NCBI RefSeq assembly: GCF_013327855.1 | Contig: NZ_JABUMX010000006.1 | Location: 124,001-188,000, forward strand | Direction: 5' to 3' | Source of the DNA: Phyllobacterium pellucidum | GTDB taxonomy: Bacteria; Pseudomonadota; Alphaproteobacteria; Rhizobiales; Rhizobiaceae | Length of the DNA stretch: 64,000 nt | Shown: positions 25,012 to 34,095 of the stretch, in pieces | Position numbering within the stretch: the stretch's first letter is position 1 | Layout: every line of letters starts with the position of its first letter | Program-made: the position numbers and the translations under genes | Notes under the pieces: model-generated | Seen by the model: only the letters and a program-made list of their open reading frames with translations | Databases searched by the model: none | What the model was told of the DNA's origin: nothing

Positions 25012-25863
25012 CTAGGGAATATGCAAGACCAAGTTGAGTTGTAGCGCAAAAAGGGTTGCAACGGTGAGGTCGGCGGACGTGCCGGGGTTGATGCCATCAT
25101 GCTTGAGCTCGGCATCGAAGGCGAGGAGCAGCTTTTCCCGTTCAGTGCCGTCCTTAAGAGCGTGTACACGCTCCTGTATATGTGCCGCCTTCTTGCGTGT
25201 TGCTTCAGCGCGCGCCGCACCGAACTTGCGAGCGATGTGACTGTCGGCAAAGGCCGACAAGTAATGGAGATAGACGAATACGATGGGCCACATCTGCTCC
25301 TCGCCCGCTTGGACAGCGGCAGCGTACGCGGCAAATCCGCCGCTGAAGATATCAGCAAAGCCGGTGGCATATTGGCGGCCAATCATGTCACGGTCGGCGG
25401 CTTCGCGCATCGCTTCGAGCAGCGTGACTGCGGGTTCTTCTGCCACGTCATGCCTAGGGGCGGAGCCGAGACCGCCGGGCTGCGCAAGGACAATCGCGGC
25501 GAACGCATTGCGCGCGTCATCGATGTCGAGCGCCGCAAGCACGGCATCAAGGTTAACGCGCAGGTCGGCGCCGCCGCGCTCCGCAGCCTGTGCCAGCGGC
25601 GCACAAAGGAGAACGATGCCGAGATTGGTGTTGGTTTCAACCTTCTGCCGCGTCGCCCTGATCGCGGCAAGGATGCGCGCACCAATGGCAAGTTCAGGGT
25701 CCGCAATCGGCGCAGCCGAAGCCTGCGCGCTGTCGAAGAACTGTGCGGCGCTCATCTTGTGGCCGTCAGCAAATCGATGCACGTTTCCCGGTTTGAGCGC
25801 GTCGATCTCGTGATAACAGGCATCGATATAGGCACGCCTTATCTGCTCCCGTGTCGGTTTCAT
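25012..25863 (-). CDS. CitG-like (triphosphoribosyl-dephospho-CoA synthase family) protein of the methanopterin cluster
   Basis: This is a 283-residue helical protein of the CitG/MdcB superfamily: CYHEIDALKPGNVHRFADGH near the start, then TNTNLGIVLLCAPLA, and PAVTLLEAMREAADRDMI. No citrate or malonate lyase genes are nearby. CitG-like proteins are part of the H4MPT synthesis set in methylotrophs, where a phosphoribosyl-type transfer is plausible but unproven. It overlaps the ATP-grasp gene by four bases. Confidence 0.8.
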   Translation of the reverse strand: MKPTREQIRRAYIDACYHEIDALKPGNVHRFADGHKMSAAQFFDSAQASAAPIADPELAIGARILAAIRATRQKVETNTNLGIVLLCAPLAQAAERGGADLRVNLDAVLAALDIDDARNAFAAIVLAQPGGLGSAPRHDVAEEPAVTLLEAMREAADRDMIGRQYATGFADIFSGGFAAYAAAVQAGEEQMWPIVFVYLHYLSAFADSHIARKFGAARAEATRKKAAHIQERVHALKDGTEREKLLLAFDAELKHDGINPGTSADLTVATLFALQLNLVLHIP

Positions 25864-26774
25864 GCTGCAGGCCTTTCATCGAGTGCAGGAGCGATGCGGG
25901 CGGCGAGGGCACTGGCGATACGATCGGCAATGCGCACCGGCACGACCGATTGCAAGCCGGTCCAGGCCGGCATGCTGTTGACCTCAAGGACTAGAAGGCG
26001 GCCATCGGCGGCGGGCACGATATCGATGCCGGCAAAGTCCGTGCCGATGGCTGCAGACGCGGCGAGCGCCAGACCTTCGAGCAGCGGGCGCACGGTACCG
26101 ATGACGGGTTCGGCCTTGGCGCCCTTGGCCATGTTGGTGATCCAGCCGTCGGCGCGGCGCGCCATCATGCCCAGCACCTCACCCGCGCACGTAAAAACCC
26201 GGTAGTCGCAGAAGGGCGGTCCCGAATGCGCAACGTAACGCTGCAGGTAATAGATGTCGTCGACTTCCTCGGGCTGGGGGAGGTCATCGACGCTCCTGAT
26301 CAGGCGAAGGCCCTTGCCTTGCGATCCAAATAGCGGTTTCAGCACCAGGGGGCCGTGCCCAAGCTCGCGCTCGGCAACGTCGCGCGCGTTGGCGAGGTTC
26401 TCGACGGCAAAAGTCTGCGGCGTCGGCAGACCGGCATGCGCCAACAGAAAGGTGGTCGTCGATTTGTCGACGCAGCGCTCGATGGCCTTGGCCGAGTTCC
26501 ACACCGGAACGTCCATTTGCGCGAAGGCATGCAAAATGCCGAGCCTTCGGGTAATCGCCTCGAACGATCCTGATGATATCGAACGCACGATGACACCCGC
26601 TGGCAAAGCGCCGTTCAATCCCGGGATCGCAAGTCCCGATGAGAAACGGGTATCGAAAGCGATATCGGCAAGGTGCAAGGTGAGGATATTGAAGCCGAGA
26701 CGCTCAAGCGAAGCCTGTAATTGTCTGACCTGCCGATCGGCCCGGTCGGATAGGATCAGTATCGTATCTGGCAT
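25860..26774 (-). CDS. ATP-grasp ligase, RimK/MptN-like
   Basis: This is a 304-residue ATP-grasp enzyme: PVWNSAKAIERCVDKSTTTFLLA, LVLKPLFGSQGKGLRLI (glycine-rich ATP loop), and DFAGIDIVPAADGRLLVLEVNSMP (metal-binding end). Relatives in methanogens (MptN) add glutamate to tetrahydromethanopterin to give the sarcinapterin form. The same chemistry on the bacterial cofactor is likely. It is followed by mch, 11 bases after in the reverse order. Confidence 0.8.
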   Translation of the reverse strand: MPDTILILSDRADRQVRQLQASLERLGFNILTLHLADIAFDTRFSSGLAIPGLNGALPAGVIVRSISSGSFEAITRRLGILHAFAQMDVPVWNSAKAIERCVDKSTTTFLLAHAGLPTPQTFAVENLANARDVAERELGHGPLVLKPLFGSQGKGLRLIRSVDDLPQPEEVDDIYYLQRYVAHSGPPFCDYRVFTCAGEVLGMMARRADGWITNMAKGAKAEPVIGTVRPLLEGLALAASAAIGTDFAGIDIVPAADGRLLVLEVNSMPAWTGLQSVVPVRIADRIASALAARIAPALDERPAA

Positions 26775-26785
26775 TTACGGTCGTC

Positions 26786-27745
26786 TCATCCCAGGGATTG
26801 CTCGAGCATTTCATCATCGCGGCTGCCGCTGCGAAACGTATCGCCGGTTTCGATTGCGGTTACAATCACCTCGGCAGGGCTGAAGAGATGCGGATCGATT
26901 GCGTAGAAGTCGCCTTTGAACGCCTTGAATATGTCGGCGAACGGCCGTCCATGGTCGCGTGACCGGTGGCTCGGCAGCTGCTCGGCAAGGTCGCGGGCCG
27001 CTTGCGAACTGCCACGCACATAAAGCTGGACGATGCCGCCGTAGATAATGGCGTCGTTGGTTCGGCCCATGGCTTTCAGGAAGTCCGGATGCGGGGCGGG
27101 TATTGGAGCCCGTCCCGCGCCGTCGACAATGGCATCGAGCGGAAAGTTGAGATCGTGCGCCTTGTGGAGCGCGACTTCGAGGACCCGTCCCACGATCTGC
27201 ATCGACCCCGTGAGGCTCTGCGTCGGCGCATAGATGAAGGTCAATTGCGGTGGATCGAGCTTCGTCGCCTTCGCTACTTTTTCGACGATTTCCGCCGGGG
27301 GTGGCGTCGCTGCTTCAAGCATCACGACGGAAGACTGCGCCTCGGGCTCGCGATAGGGGATATCCTTGAATAACGGCTCCACTCGAGCGAGAGCCCGCAC
27401 CGGTCCGGACCCCATGGCGAAGTATTTTTCGTGCGAGAGATTCCAACCGGCGTACTGACTGGCAAGGCAGGCAAGGACCGGCTGCGACGAACGCACGTCC
27501 ACTGTGTATGGCCATTTACCAAAACTGCGATCGAGGCTGGCCGAGACGGTGGCAAGCCCGCCCATGCAGATTTCGACAATGCGCAGGCCGGCTTCTATTC
27601 CCCCGCGAGCCTTGGCCCCGGCGTCGATCAAGTGTTCGCCGAGGCTGCCGCGACTATGGCTTATCCCGAGCCGATCGGCGTCCTCGATCATCGCGTCAGC
27701 GAGGCGCTGCGCATTCCTGTTCAGATAGGCATGACCGTCCCTCAT
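26786..27745 (-). CDS. mch: Methenyltetrahydromethanopterin cyclohydrolase Mch
   Basis: Cytoplasmic enzyme that hydrolyses methenyl-H4MPT to formyl-H4MPT. It has 319 residues from ATG 27745, which follows GGGAGGAGGA and overlaps the upstream stop (ATGA). Family segments are LNRNAQRLADAMIEDADRLGI, GGIEAGLRIVEICMGGL, WPYTVDVRSSQPVLACLASQYAGW and YAMGSGPVRAL-like (YFAMGSGPVRAL). It sits downstream of mtdB and an ATP-grasp gene in one transcription unit. Confidence 0.97.
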   Translation of the reverse strand: MRDGHAYLNRNAQRLADAMIEDADRLGISHSRGSLGEHLIDAGAKARGGIEAGLRIVEICMGGLATVSASLDRSFGKWPYTVDVRSSQPVLACLASQYAGWNLSHEKYFAMGSGPVRALARVEPLFKDIPYREPEAQSSVVMLEAATPPPAEIVEKVAKATKLDPPQLTFIYAPTQSLTGSMQIVGRVLEVALHKAHDLNFPLDAIVDGAGRAPIPAPHPDFLKAMGRTNDAIIYGGIVQLYVRGSSQAARDLAEQLPSHRSRDHGRPFADIFKAFKGDFYAIDPHLFSPAEVIVTAIETGDTFRSGSRDDEMLEQSLG

Positions 27746-28947
27746 GCGAAATCCTCCTCCCAATTGATCGCCAACGTCCTGACGCGGTGCCTTACTGCGC
27801 GCTCGGCTGCTGCTGCTGAGGACGCCGAGGCAAACACGGTGCAGACCGGATCCCCCGCACCGAGTGCAGTTCCGGATGTCTGGTGATCGGCTGTCATCGC
27901 CGGCCAGTCGACCGGCGGAAAGGCCCTGATTGGCCTATTGGTGTAAGCGATGGCCGATGCGGCCGAGCCGCGATAGGCAGGAACCGTAATGGAAGCGCCC
28001 GCTACTGCACGCAAATGTTCACGCAGCAGCGGCGTTGCGTCGCTGTCGAAAATATCGAGCGTTGCCCCCGGGCGGGGATTGATTTCGATAAGACTGAGAC
28101 CGTTTTCAGCCTCGATGAAATCGGCGCTGCACAGACCGACAAGGCCGGCGCGCTGTGTCAGGGTGGAGAGCCAAGCCTCAATTTGTAAAGCCTTGCCACG
28201 GTCGTAGCGGCGCAGCCGCACCGCGCCGCCGTAGCGAAACGGCGCACCGGGATGCGGCGATGGCCACTGCCGACTGAAGCCGACAATATGCGCCGTCGTT
28301 GCATCTGCGAGGAACAGCGCTGAAAGGTTTTTGCCTTCGACGAAGCGCTGGAAATAGTGTCCCATTTGCGGGCTATTATGTTCGAAACGGCTCCCCTCCG
28401 TCACCGGTAGGGGGGGCTGGATGACATTATGCCCATTCAAGCGCTTGACATGTGAGCCGCCGGCTCCCCCGCCTAGTTTTGTCAGCCAGCCCGTTGCTTC
28501 CAAGGGATTGTCGAAGCGGATCTCCGGATGTGGGATGGAAAACTCGTGGCAGAGGCTGGCGAGGCTGGCGGGTTCTTTCACCAGCCGGACGGAGTCGGCC
28601 GTATTGCCGCCAAGCGAAAACCTCTTGGAGATTGCTTCCAGCATTTCGGGTCGGCGCTCGAACCCCGATCCGTACACCAACGCGACTGGTTGGGCTTCAC
28701 CGGCAAGGCCAGCAAGCGTCTCGACAATTGCGTGCGGATCGATCCCGGCCTCAAGGCTGCCGCGAAGCTTGACAGCCCGTTCAGCGAGCTTGAGCGTATC
28801 GGCATCGTTGAAAAGATCGGCAACCAGTGGCCGCAGACCGGCGCGCCGAGCGGCGGCCGCCAGCGAGCGCCCGGATATCGCGGCGATCAGGATCGCGGCA
28901 TTATTTGGCAAGTTCGCGAGCAAGTGTGAAAGCGTCCCGGAAATCAT
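27742..28947 (-). CDS. ATP-grasp domain protein of the tetrahydromethanopterin cluster
   Basis: This is a 401-residue protein. The N-terminal domain (AILIAAISGRSLAAAARRAGLRPLVADLF) is followed by an ATP-grasp fold with a glycine loop (TKLGGGAGGSHV) and an acidic metal motif (LSLIEINPRPGATLDI). Such a protein is regularly encoded between mtdB and mch; the ligated substrates are unknown. ATG 28947 overlaps the mtdB end by 47 bases. A TTG near 28911, at the very end of mtdB, would remove about a dozen residues before the conserved region, so the start is uncertain. Confidence 0.8.
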   Translation of the reverse strand: MISGTLSHLLANLPNNAAILIAAISGRSLAAAARRAGLRPLVADLFNDADTLKLAERAVKLRGSLEAGIDPHAIVETLAGLAGEAQPVALVYGSGFERRPEMLEAISKRFSLGGNTADSVRLVKEPASLASLCHEFSIPHPEIRFDNPLEATGWLTKLGGGAGGSHVKRLNGHNVIQPPLPVTEGSRFEHNSPQMGHYFQRFVEGKNLSALFLADATTAHIVGFSRQWPSPHPGAPFRYGGAVRLRRYDRGKALQIEAWLSTLTQRAGLVGLCSADFIEAENGLSLIEINPRPGATLDIFDSDATPLLREHLRAVAGASITVPAYRGSAASAIAYTNRPIRAFPPVDWPAMTADHQTSGTALGAGDPVCTVFASASSAAAAERAVRHRVRTLAINWEEDFA

Positions 28948-29797
28948 AGACGACCGGCTTCTTTGCCTTGATCATCTGTTCGAACAAACCAGCCTGCGTC
29001 TTGTATTTGACGTTGCCGATGGAGAGTGGACCAATGCCGACAGCCTGTGTCGCATCGAGCGGTTCGCCATTGGCATTGACCTTGAGCCCTTCAATGCCGG
29101 CCGGAGGTACCGCGTTGACGTCGGCGGCGACGAGCAGCCCGCCTGCCGATCCAAGCTGCGCCTTTGACAGGACCTGCACGCCGGCCTTGGCGGCGGCGAG
29201 CACCACCTCTGTCGCGCGCACGATGGCGGTTTTGTACGCATCGGTCGAGCCGTCGGCAGGCTCGACCACGACGCCGAAACGCTCCTTGATCGAGGCTGCG
29301 ATATCCGCCACGCGATCAATACCGTCATGGCCAACAATGGTAACGTTGGCGCCTTCGCTGGCAGCGATGACCGCCGTGCAATAGCCGACGACCCCGGTTG
29401 CGCCAAACACGGCGACAGCCGTTCCGGCGAGGCCGCGATCATGGTGTTTGATAAGGGCCTTTTCCACCTTGGCGACCATGGCAGCGGCAGTGGTGAACGA
29501 TCCTGCCGGATCGGCAAAAACCGAGACCTCGAACGGCGGAACCATGGCTTTTTTTGCTGCACCCAGCATGTCAAGCGCGAGCGGCGCATCCTTGCCGGCG
29601 ATGAAGATGCCGGTTGCGACGCCGGCATCGGGCGGACGGGAAAAAATCGCATCCTGGACAAGGTTGCCGATATCGGCAAGGCCGACTTCCGTATAGGGAA
29701 TTGCCGCATCGAAACCGGCATCGAGCGCCATGTTCACATCGAACGGGCTCATGTGCCGGAGTGGCGTCAACATGTGAAGGATCGTCTTGCGGCTCAT
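28901..29797 (-). CDS. mtdB: NAD(P)-dependent methylenetetrahydromethanopterin dehydrogenase MtdB
   Basis: Cytoplasmic dehydrogenase that oxidises methylene-H4MPT to methenyl-H4MPT. The 298 residues are typical. The N-terminal segment ILHMLTPLRHMSPFDVNMALDAGFD binds the pterin. A Rossmann fold follows, with the nucleotide loop VAVFGATGVVGYCTAVIAA. It is the second gene of the minus-strand C1 operon after the mptG-like gene. Confidence 0.96.
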   Translation of the reverse strand: MSRKTILHMLTPLRHMSPFDVNMALDAGFDAAIPYTEVGLADIGNLVQDAIFSRPPDAGVATGIFIAGKDAPLALDMLGAAKKAMVPPFEVSVFADPAGSFTTAAAMVAKVEKALIKHHDRGLAGTAVAVFGATGVVGYCTAVIAASEGANVTIVGHDGIDRVADIAASIKERFGVVVEPADGSTDAYKTAIVRATEVVLAAAKAGVQVLSKAQLGSAGGLLVAADVNAVPPAGIEGLKVNANGEPLDATQAVGIGPLSIGNVKYKTQAGLFEQMIKAKKPVVYDFRDAFTLARELAK

Positions 29798-29833
29798 CGT
29801 GCCCGCTCCTTTCTGGCTGTGGCGCCCATGATT

Positions 29834-30799
29834 TCAAGCTCTGGCGAGATTGAGGGCGCTGTGCGTGATCTCCGCGCCTGCGTTCCGGCCCGCAACGATC
29901 TGGATCGTCGTGCCGGGAGCGCGTCCGCCAATGGCGCTGACGATACGTTCCGCCTCGGCTTGCGTCTGTGTAAACGCAAATCCGGTCGGACCCCAGGAAC
30001 TTTGCCCGATGCCAAGGGCGCCCGCGTCGGCGAGCCGGTGCAATGTCGCCTCGACCTTGCGACTCGTGAAAACGCCCCCTTGGGCCGGCGCGAAATAGCT
30101 GCCGATTTCGGTCTGGATGGATGCAATCCCGCGCGCGAAGTCAGCAAGGTCGCGCTCGACCAGTGACGGCATGATCCCGAGGAGTACGGTGCGTGCGATC
30201 GAAGCGGATGTCGTGACAGGAAACAGAGGAAGCGCGCGGAAAGCAGCGATCTCGGCGTCGCCGTGGATGCCATGTGCAGCATTGTCAAAGACGAGAATGA
30301 TGCGCCAGGCGTCCGGAAATGCGAAACGGGCAACAACTGTCGGTGCCCGGTTGGTATCGCCTTTCCCAGCGTCGATGATGACGCCGCCTTCATCGAACGC
30401 CGCAATCCCGATGCCGGAACGCGATCCGCGCTTCAAGAGCACGGCATCGTTGGCTGGCTCAAGCGGCAGTCCGTGGAGAGTGCGCAATGCGGCTGAAACG
30501 GCGAGGGCAATCTGTGTACCGGAGCCAAGACCGATGTGGCGGGGAATTGCATGTTGGATGCTGATCCTGTGGTGCGCCTTGATGCCGAGATGTGTGCAGA
30601 GCGTTTCGAGGTGCTGGGTGATACGCGCCTCTTCGTCGCCAACCACATGCGTCTCGGCGCTACGTGCAATCGTCAATGTTGTCGCAATGTCTTCGACGGG
30701 CAGGCCAATGCTGCCAAAACGATCATCCGGCGAGCGGGGAATGTCGAGAAAGCCAAGATGCAGGCGGGCCGGGACTTTGATAGTGACGGAATCCGACAT
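29834..30799 (-). CDS. mptG: Beta-ribofuranosylaminobenzene 5'-phosphate synthase
   Basis: First committed enzyme of the methanopterin side chain; it joins 4-hydroxybenzoate or 4-aminobenzoate to PRPP. It has 321 residues of the GHMP-kinase-like fold: VPARLHLGFLDIPRS at the N-terminus, HIGLGSGTQIALAVSAAL (glycine loop), GIGIAAFDEGGVIIDAG and GIGQSSWGPTGFAF. It is first in the minus-strand operon and divergent from the carbinolamine dehydratase. Confidence 0.94.
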   Translation of the reverse strand: MSDSVTIKVPARLHLGFLDIPRSPDDRFGSIGLPVEDIATTLTIARSAETHVVGDEEARITQHLETLCTHLGIKAHHRISIQHAIPRHIGLGSGTQIALAVSAALRTLHGLPLEPANDAVLLKRGSRSGIGIAAFDEGGVIIDAGKGDTNRAPTVVARFAFPDAWRIILVFDNAAHGIHGDAEIAAFRALPLFPVTTSASIARTVLLGIMPSLVERDLADFARGIASIQTEIGSYFAPAQGGVFTSRKVEATLHRLADAGALGIGQSSWGPTGFAFTQTQAEAERIVSAIGGRAPGTTIQIVAGRNAGAEITHSALNLARA

Positions 30800-30902
30800 T
30801 TGCTTATTCTTTACATAATCTCAAAAATCGGGCCCACCGCTATGATATCGTCTTTCGAACTCGGCGCAAGCGCGATGCGTGACGAAATAGGGAGGAATGC
30901 CA

Positions 30903-31292
30903 ATGACCGATGAACCGAAGATCAAGAAACGCGTCTATTCCGAAAGCGAAATCGTCGCAAAGCTCAAGGAAGAACTGCCTCACTGGCGCTATGAGAACGG
31001 TTGGATTCGCCGCAAATACAAAACGCATAGCTGGAAGTCGACATTGATGGTCATCAACACGATCGGTCATCTCGCGGAGGCCGCATGGCATCATCCGGAT
31101 CTTAAGGCGTCCTATGCCTGGGTCGAGGTCCTGCTCCAGAATCACGCGGCCAAAGGCATTACCGACAAGGACTTCGAACTCGCAAAGAAGATCGAAAGTG
31201 TGGTCCAGTGGCAACCCGGCAAGGAGACGGGATCGCTGGAAGGAACGCCGCAAACAGACCAGCGCTTTGCCTATATAAAATACGACGATTGA
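30903..31292 (+). CDS. 4a-hydroxytetrahydrobiopterin (pterin-4a-carbinolamine) dehydratase-like protein
   Basis: This is a 129-residue protein with the full PCD/DCoH signature: a Glu, then HHP in EAAWHHPDLKASYAW, with a later His (QNHAAKG) and Asp (TDKDFELA). ATG 30903 is preferred to ATG 30897 because GGAGGA at 30891-30896 gives a six-base gap only to the former. In this setting it may dehydrate a methanopterin adduct or act as a pterin-binding helper, as no aromatic amino acid hydroxylase is nearby. Confidence 0.87.
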   Translation: MTDEPKIKKRVYSESEIVAKLKEELPHWRYENGWIRRKYKTHSWKSTLMVINTIGHLAEAAWHHPDLKASYAWVEVLLQNHAAKGITDKDFELAKKIESVVQWQPGKETGSLEGTPQTDQRFAYIKYDD

Positions 31293-31366
31293 CCGCGTGA
31301 TTTTTGCCTGGCGTCAGGGTTCACAATCGAAAAAGAAGTAGCTAAGTTAATCTTGGCACCAGAAAG

Positions 31367-32467
31367 ATGCGGAATATGTCGGTTGCATGGATTGGCAGCC
31401 AGCCGGTATCCTTGATGGATGCGATACAGAACGTTGCAAAGCTTCTGGTATCAAGCCGCTGTCCAGTATTCACCATAGATGCGGATGTGCATGGTACGCG
31501 CAGTGCGATTGCACTCGCGGAAAGAGTTGGTGGCGCCTTCGATCATATCCATGGCGACACGCTCGCAAGGGAGGTGGCGCTGTTCGCCGATCAAGGCGCC
31601 ATGATCACGACGCCGGGTGAGACGCGGCGCCGTTCCAGCCTCGTCGTTCTCGTCGGTGACATTCCCGTTGCCCATCATGAACTCCTCCTCCATCTGGCAG
31701 GATCCAATCCTGATCTCGGCGATCGCAACAAGCGGGTCTGGTTTCATGTCGAGGGCGCATTGGAGCCCCCCTCAGACGCGGGTCGCCTCCATCGCAAGCT
31801 CAGACCCGTTGCGATCGGCGGGGAGGGCCTCGGACTTTCGGGCGTGCTCGCTGCCCTGCGCGCGGATTTGCTTGGGCGAAATCAGACTGGTTCGCTGGCA
31901 AATGTAGATCGTCTGAAGAGCGCGCTCGGCAAGAGCCGGTTTCCGGTCTTCGTCTTTTCCGGCGCGATGAATTCGCCGGACCTTGCCATGCTCCAGGGAC
32001 TTGTGGCCGACCTCAACAAGCAAGGTCGCGCCAGCAGTCTGTTTCTTCCCACGGACGATGATGCCTGGGGTACCGCCCTCACATCACTGTGGATGACCGG
32101 TTTTCCGCCCCGTACAGGATTTTCCGATAGCCTCCCAAGCTATGACCCCGTGCGATGGGACACCCAGCGTATGGTTCGCGACAAGGAAGCGGACCTTCAC
32201 GTCTGGGTGTCCGCACGGGGAACAATGCCCCCGAAAGGCAGGATCGGGTTGGTCTCTTTGAGCCGGACGGAAAAGCGGACGGAAGGGGCTGCCGTGACGA
32301 TATCGGTCGGCAGGGCGGGAGTCGATCATGACGGGGTTGCCTTCTCAAGCAGGATCGGCACGTTTCATTCGCTGACGGCTTCGGCACCGTCCGAATTGCC
32401 GAGCATAGCAAGCGTGCTGCAGCAGCTTGCGCTTGTTTTTCCCGGGCGAATGGGTCTGCCATGCTGA
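31367..32467 (+). CDS. fhcB: Formyltransferase/hydrolase complex subunit FhcB (formylmethanofuran dehydrogenase subunit B homologue)
   Basis: Subunit of the Fhc complex that releases formate from formyl-methylofuran. At 366 residues it resembles archaeal FwdB (VFTIDADVHGTRSAIALAERVGGAFDH). It has only a few cysteines, at about residue 32 and at the very end, so the Fe-S and molybdopterin ligands of the archaeal dehydrogenase are missing. This fits the bacterial hydrolytic rather than redox complex. An ATG nine bases downstream is an alternative start. It overlaps fhcA by seven bases. Confidence 0.92.
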   Translation: MRNMSVAWIGSQPVSLMDAIQNVAKLLVSSRCPVFTIDADVHGTRSAIALAERVGGAFDHIHGDTLAREVALFADQGAMITTPGETRRRSSLVVLVGDIPVAHHELLLHLAGSNPDLGDRNKRVWFHVEGALEPPSDAGRLHRKLRPVAIGGEGLGLSGVLAALRADLLGRNQTGSLANVDRLKSALGKSRFPVFVFSGAMNSPDLAMLQGLVADLNKQGRASSLFLPTDDDAWGTALTSLWMTGFPPRTGFSDSLPSYDPVRWDTQRMVRDKEADLHVWVSARGTMPPKGRIGLVSLSRTEKRTEGAAVTISVGRAGVDHDGVAFSSRIGTFHSLTASAPSELPSIASVLQQLALVFPGRMGLPC

Positions 32468-34095
32468 TCCGTCTCGTGGGGGGAGACGTGATAGATCCGG
32501 TCAATGGTACAAGTGGCCGCCGTGACCTGTGGATCAGGGACGGTGTTATCGTGGAAGCTCCCGAGGGCGGCGCAGCAGACGAAACCCACGATGTATCCGG
32601 TTGCATCGTCATGGCGGGCGCAATCGACATTCACTCGCATATCGGCGGCGGCAATGTGAATACCGCGCGTCTGCTGCTGCCCGAGCAACACGCAGCGCAT
32701 CAGCCACGCCCGGCAAACACCCCGCTTTCCAGTGCGGGCTGGTCGACCTATCAGACCGGATGCCTCTACGCTCAGATGGGCTTTACCACGGTCGTGGAGC
32801 CGGCCATGGCCCCGAGCACCGCCCTTCACACGCATCTCGAGCTTGCCGACATACCCATCATCGACAAGGCGACGCTCGCCATTCTCGGCAATGACGATTT
32901 TACCCTTTCGCTGCTGCGCGATGAAAAATCAACGGCCATGCTCGACGATTATGTTGCTTGGATCGTCGCTTCTTCCCGTGCGCTGGGCGTCAAGGTAATC
33001 AACGCCGGCGCAGCCGCAGCGTTTAAGGACAATGTGCGATCGTTTTCGTTTGACGACGTCGTACCGGAGTATGGTTTGACCTCGCGCAGCATCGTCAAGG
33101 CGCTGCAGGCATCGGTCACGCGGCTCGGCATTCCGCATCCCTTGCATGTCCATTGCAACAATCTCGGCATAGCAGGGAGCGCCGACACGGCCGCGGCGAC
33201 GATTGCTGCAACGGAAGGCACGCCCCTGCATCTGGCGCATCTGCAGTTCTATGGCTACGGGACCGAAGGCAAGCGCAAGTTCTCGTCCGAGGCCGCGCGG
33301 CTTGCGGAACTTGTCAACGGCAACCCCGACGTGACGATCGATATCGGCCAGGTGATGTTCGGCCAGACGGTGACGATTTCTTCTGACGTTATGCGCCAGT
33401 TCTCGGCACTCGGTAATGCAAATCCGAAGAAATCCGTCATTATCGACGGTGACGGCAATAGCGGTGGCGGCATTGTTCCCTACCGTTACAAGCACGACTA
33501 TTATGGCTCGCTGCAGTGGGCGGTAGGGCTCGAGCTCTTTCTCCTCATTACCGATCCATGGCGCGTGTTCTTTACGACCGATCATCCCAACGGTGCGCCC
33601 TTTACCGCCTATCCGGAATTGTTTGAACTGCTGATGAGTGCCGAGGCGCGAGACGCCAAGGCGACCGAGCTCAATGCCGGGGCATTGGAGCTGACGACGC
33701 TGGCTTCGGTTCGGCGCGAATACACTTTCGAGGAGATCGCCATCATGACGCGGGCCGCGCCGGCAAAGCTTCTTGGCCTCAAGGATCGGGGCCATCTCGC
33801 GGCGGGTGCGATCGCCGATATTGCCGTTTACAGGCGCGGCAAGGACATCGCGAAGATGTTCCGCGAAGCCGCGCTCGTCTTCAAGAACGGCGAGGTGGTC
33901 GTCAAGAACGGCAAGGTGACCAAATACCGTTGGGGCAAGGCGTTGCGGCTCAATCCGCCGGCGGACAAGGCCATGGTAAAACGCATGCGGGACTATCACG
34001 ACGAGCGCTACGGCCTGTCGCTGGAGTGGTTCACCTTTGCTGATACCGCGATTGCCCGCGAAGAGCCGTTTGCGGAGGTTTCATGCAAGAGCTGA
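32461..34095 (+). CDS. fhcA: Formyltransferase/hydrolase complex subunit FhcA (amidohydrolase)
   Basis: Catalytic amidohydrolase subunit that hydrolyses the formyl group from the carrier to formate. It has 544 residues. The metal site starts with IDIHSHIGGGN. HVHCNNLGIAG and HLAHLQFYGYG supply further His ligands, and the late Asp is in FTTDHPNGAPF. It overlaps fhcB at its start and fhcD at its end (13 bases). Confidence 0.96.
   Translation: MLIRLVGGDVIDPVNGTSGRRDLWIRDGVIVEAPEGGAADETHDVSGCIVMAGAIDIHSHIGGGNVNTARLLLPEQHAAHQPRPANTPLSSAGWSTYQTGCLYAQMGFTTVVEPAMAPSTALHTHLELADIPIIDKATLAILGNDDFTLSLLRDEKSTAMLDDYVAWIVASSRALGVKVINAGAAAAFKDNVRSFSFDDVVPEYGLTSRSIVKALQASVTRLGIPHPLHVHCNNLGIAGSADTAAATIAATEGTPLHLAHLQFYGYGTEGKRKFSSEAARLAELVNGNPDVTIDIGQVMFGQTVTISSDVMRQFSALGNANPKKSVIIDGDGNSGGGIVPYRYKHDYYGSLQWAVGLELFLLITDPWRVFFTTDHPNGAPFTAYPELFELLMSAEARDAKATELNAGALELTTLASVRREYTFEEIAIMTRAAPAKLLGLKDRGHLAAGAIADIAVYRRGKDIAKMFREAALVFKNGEVVVKNGKVTKYRWGKALRLNPPADKAMVKRMRDYHDERYGLSLEWFTFADTAIAREEPFAEVSCKS

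Noticed and set aside
25099..26205. 368-codon plus-strand frame under the CitG-like and ATP-grasp genes
   Set aside because: The composition is Arg/Ala-rich without domains. The minus-strand genes have clear families and coupled starts.
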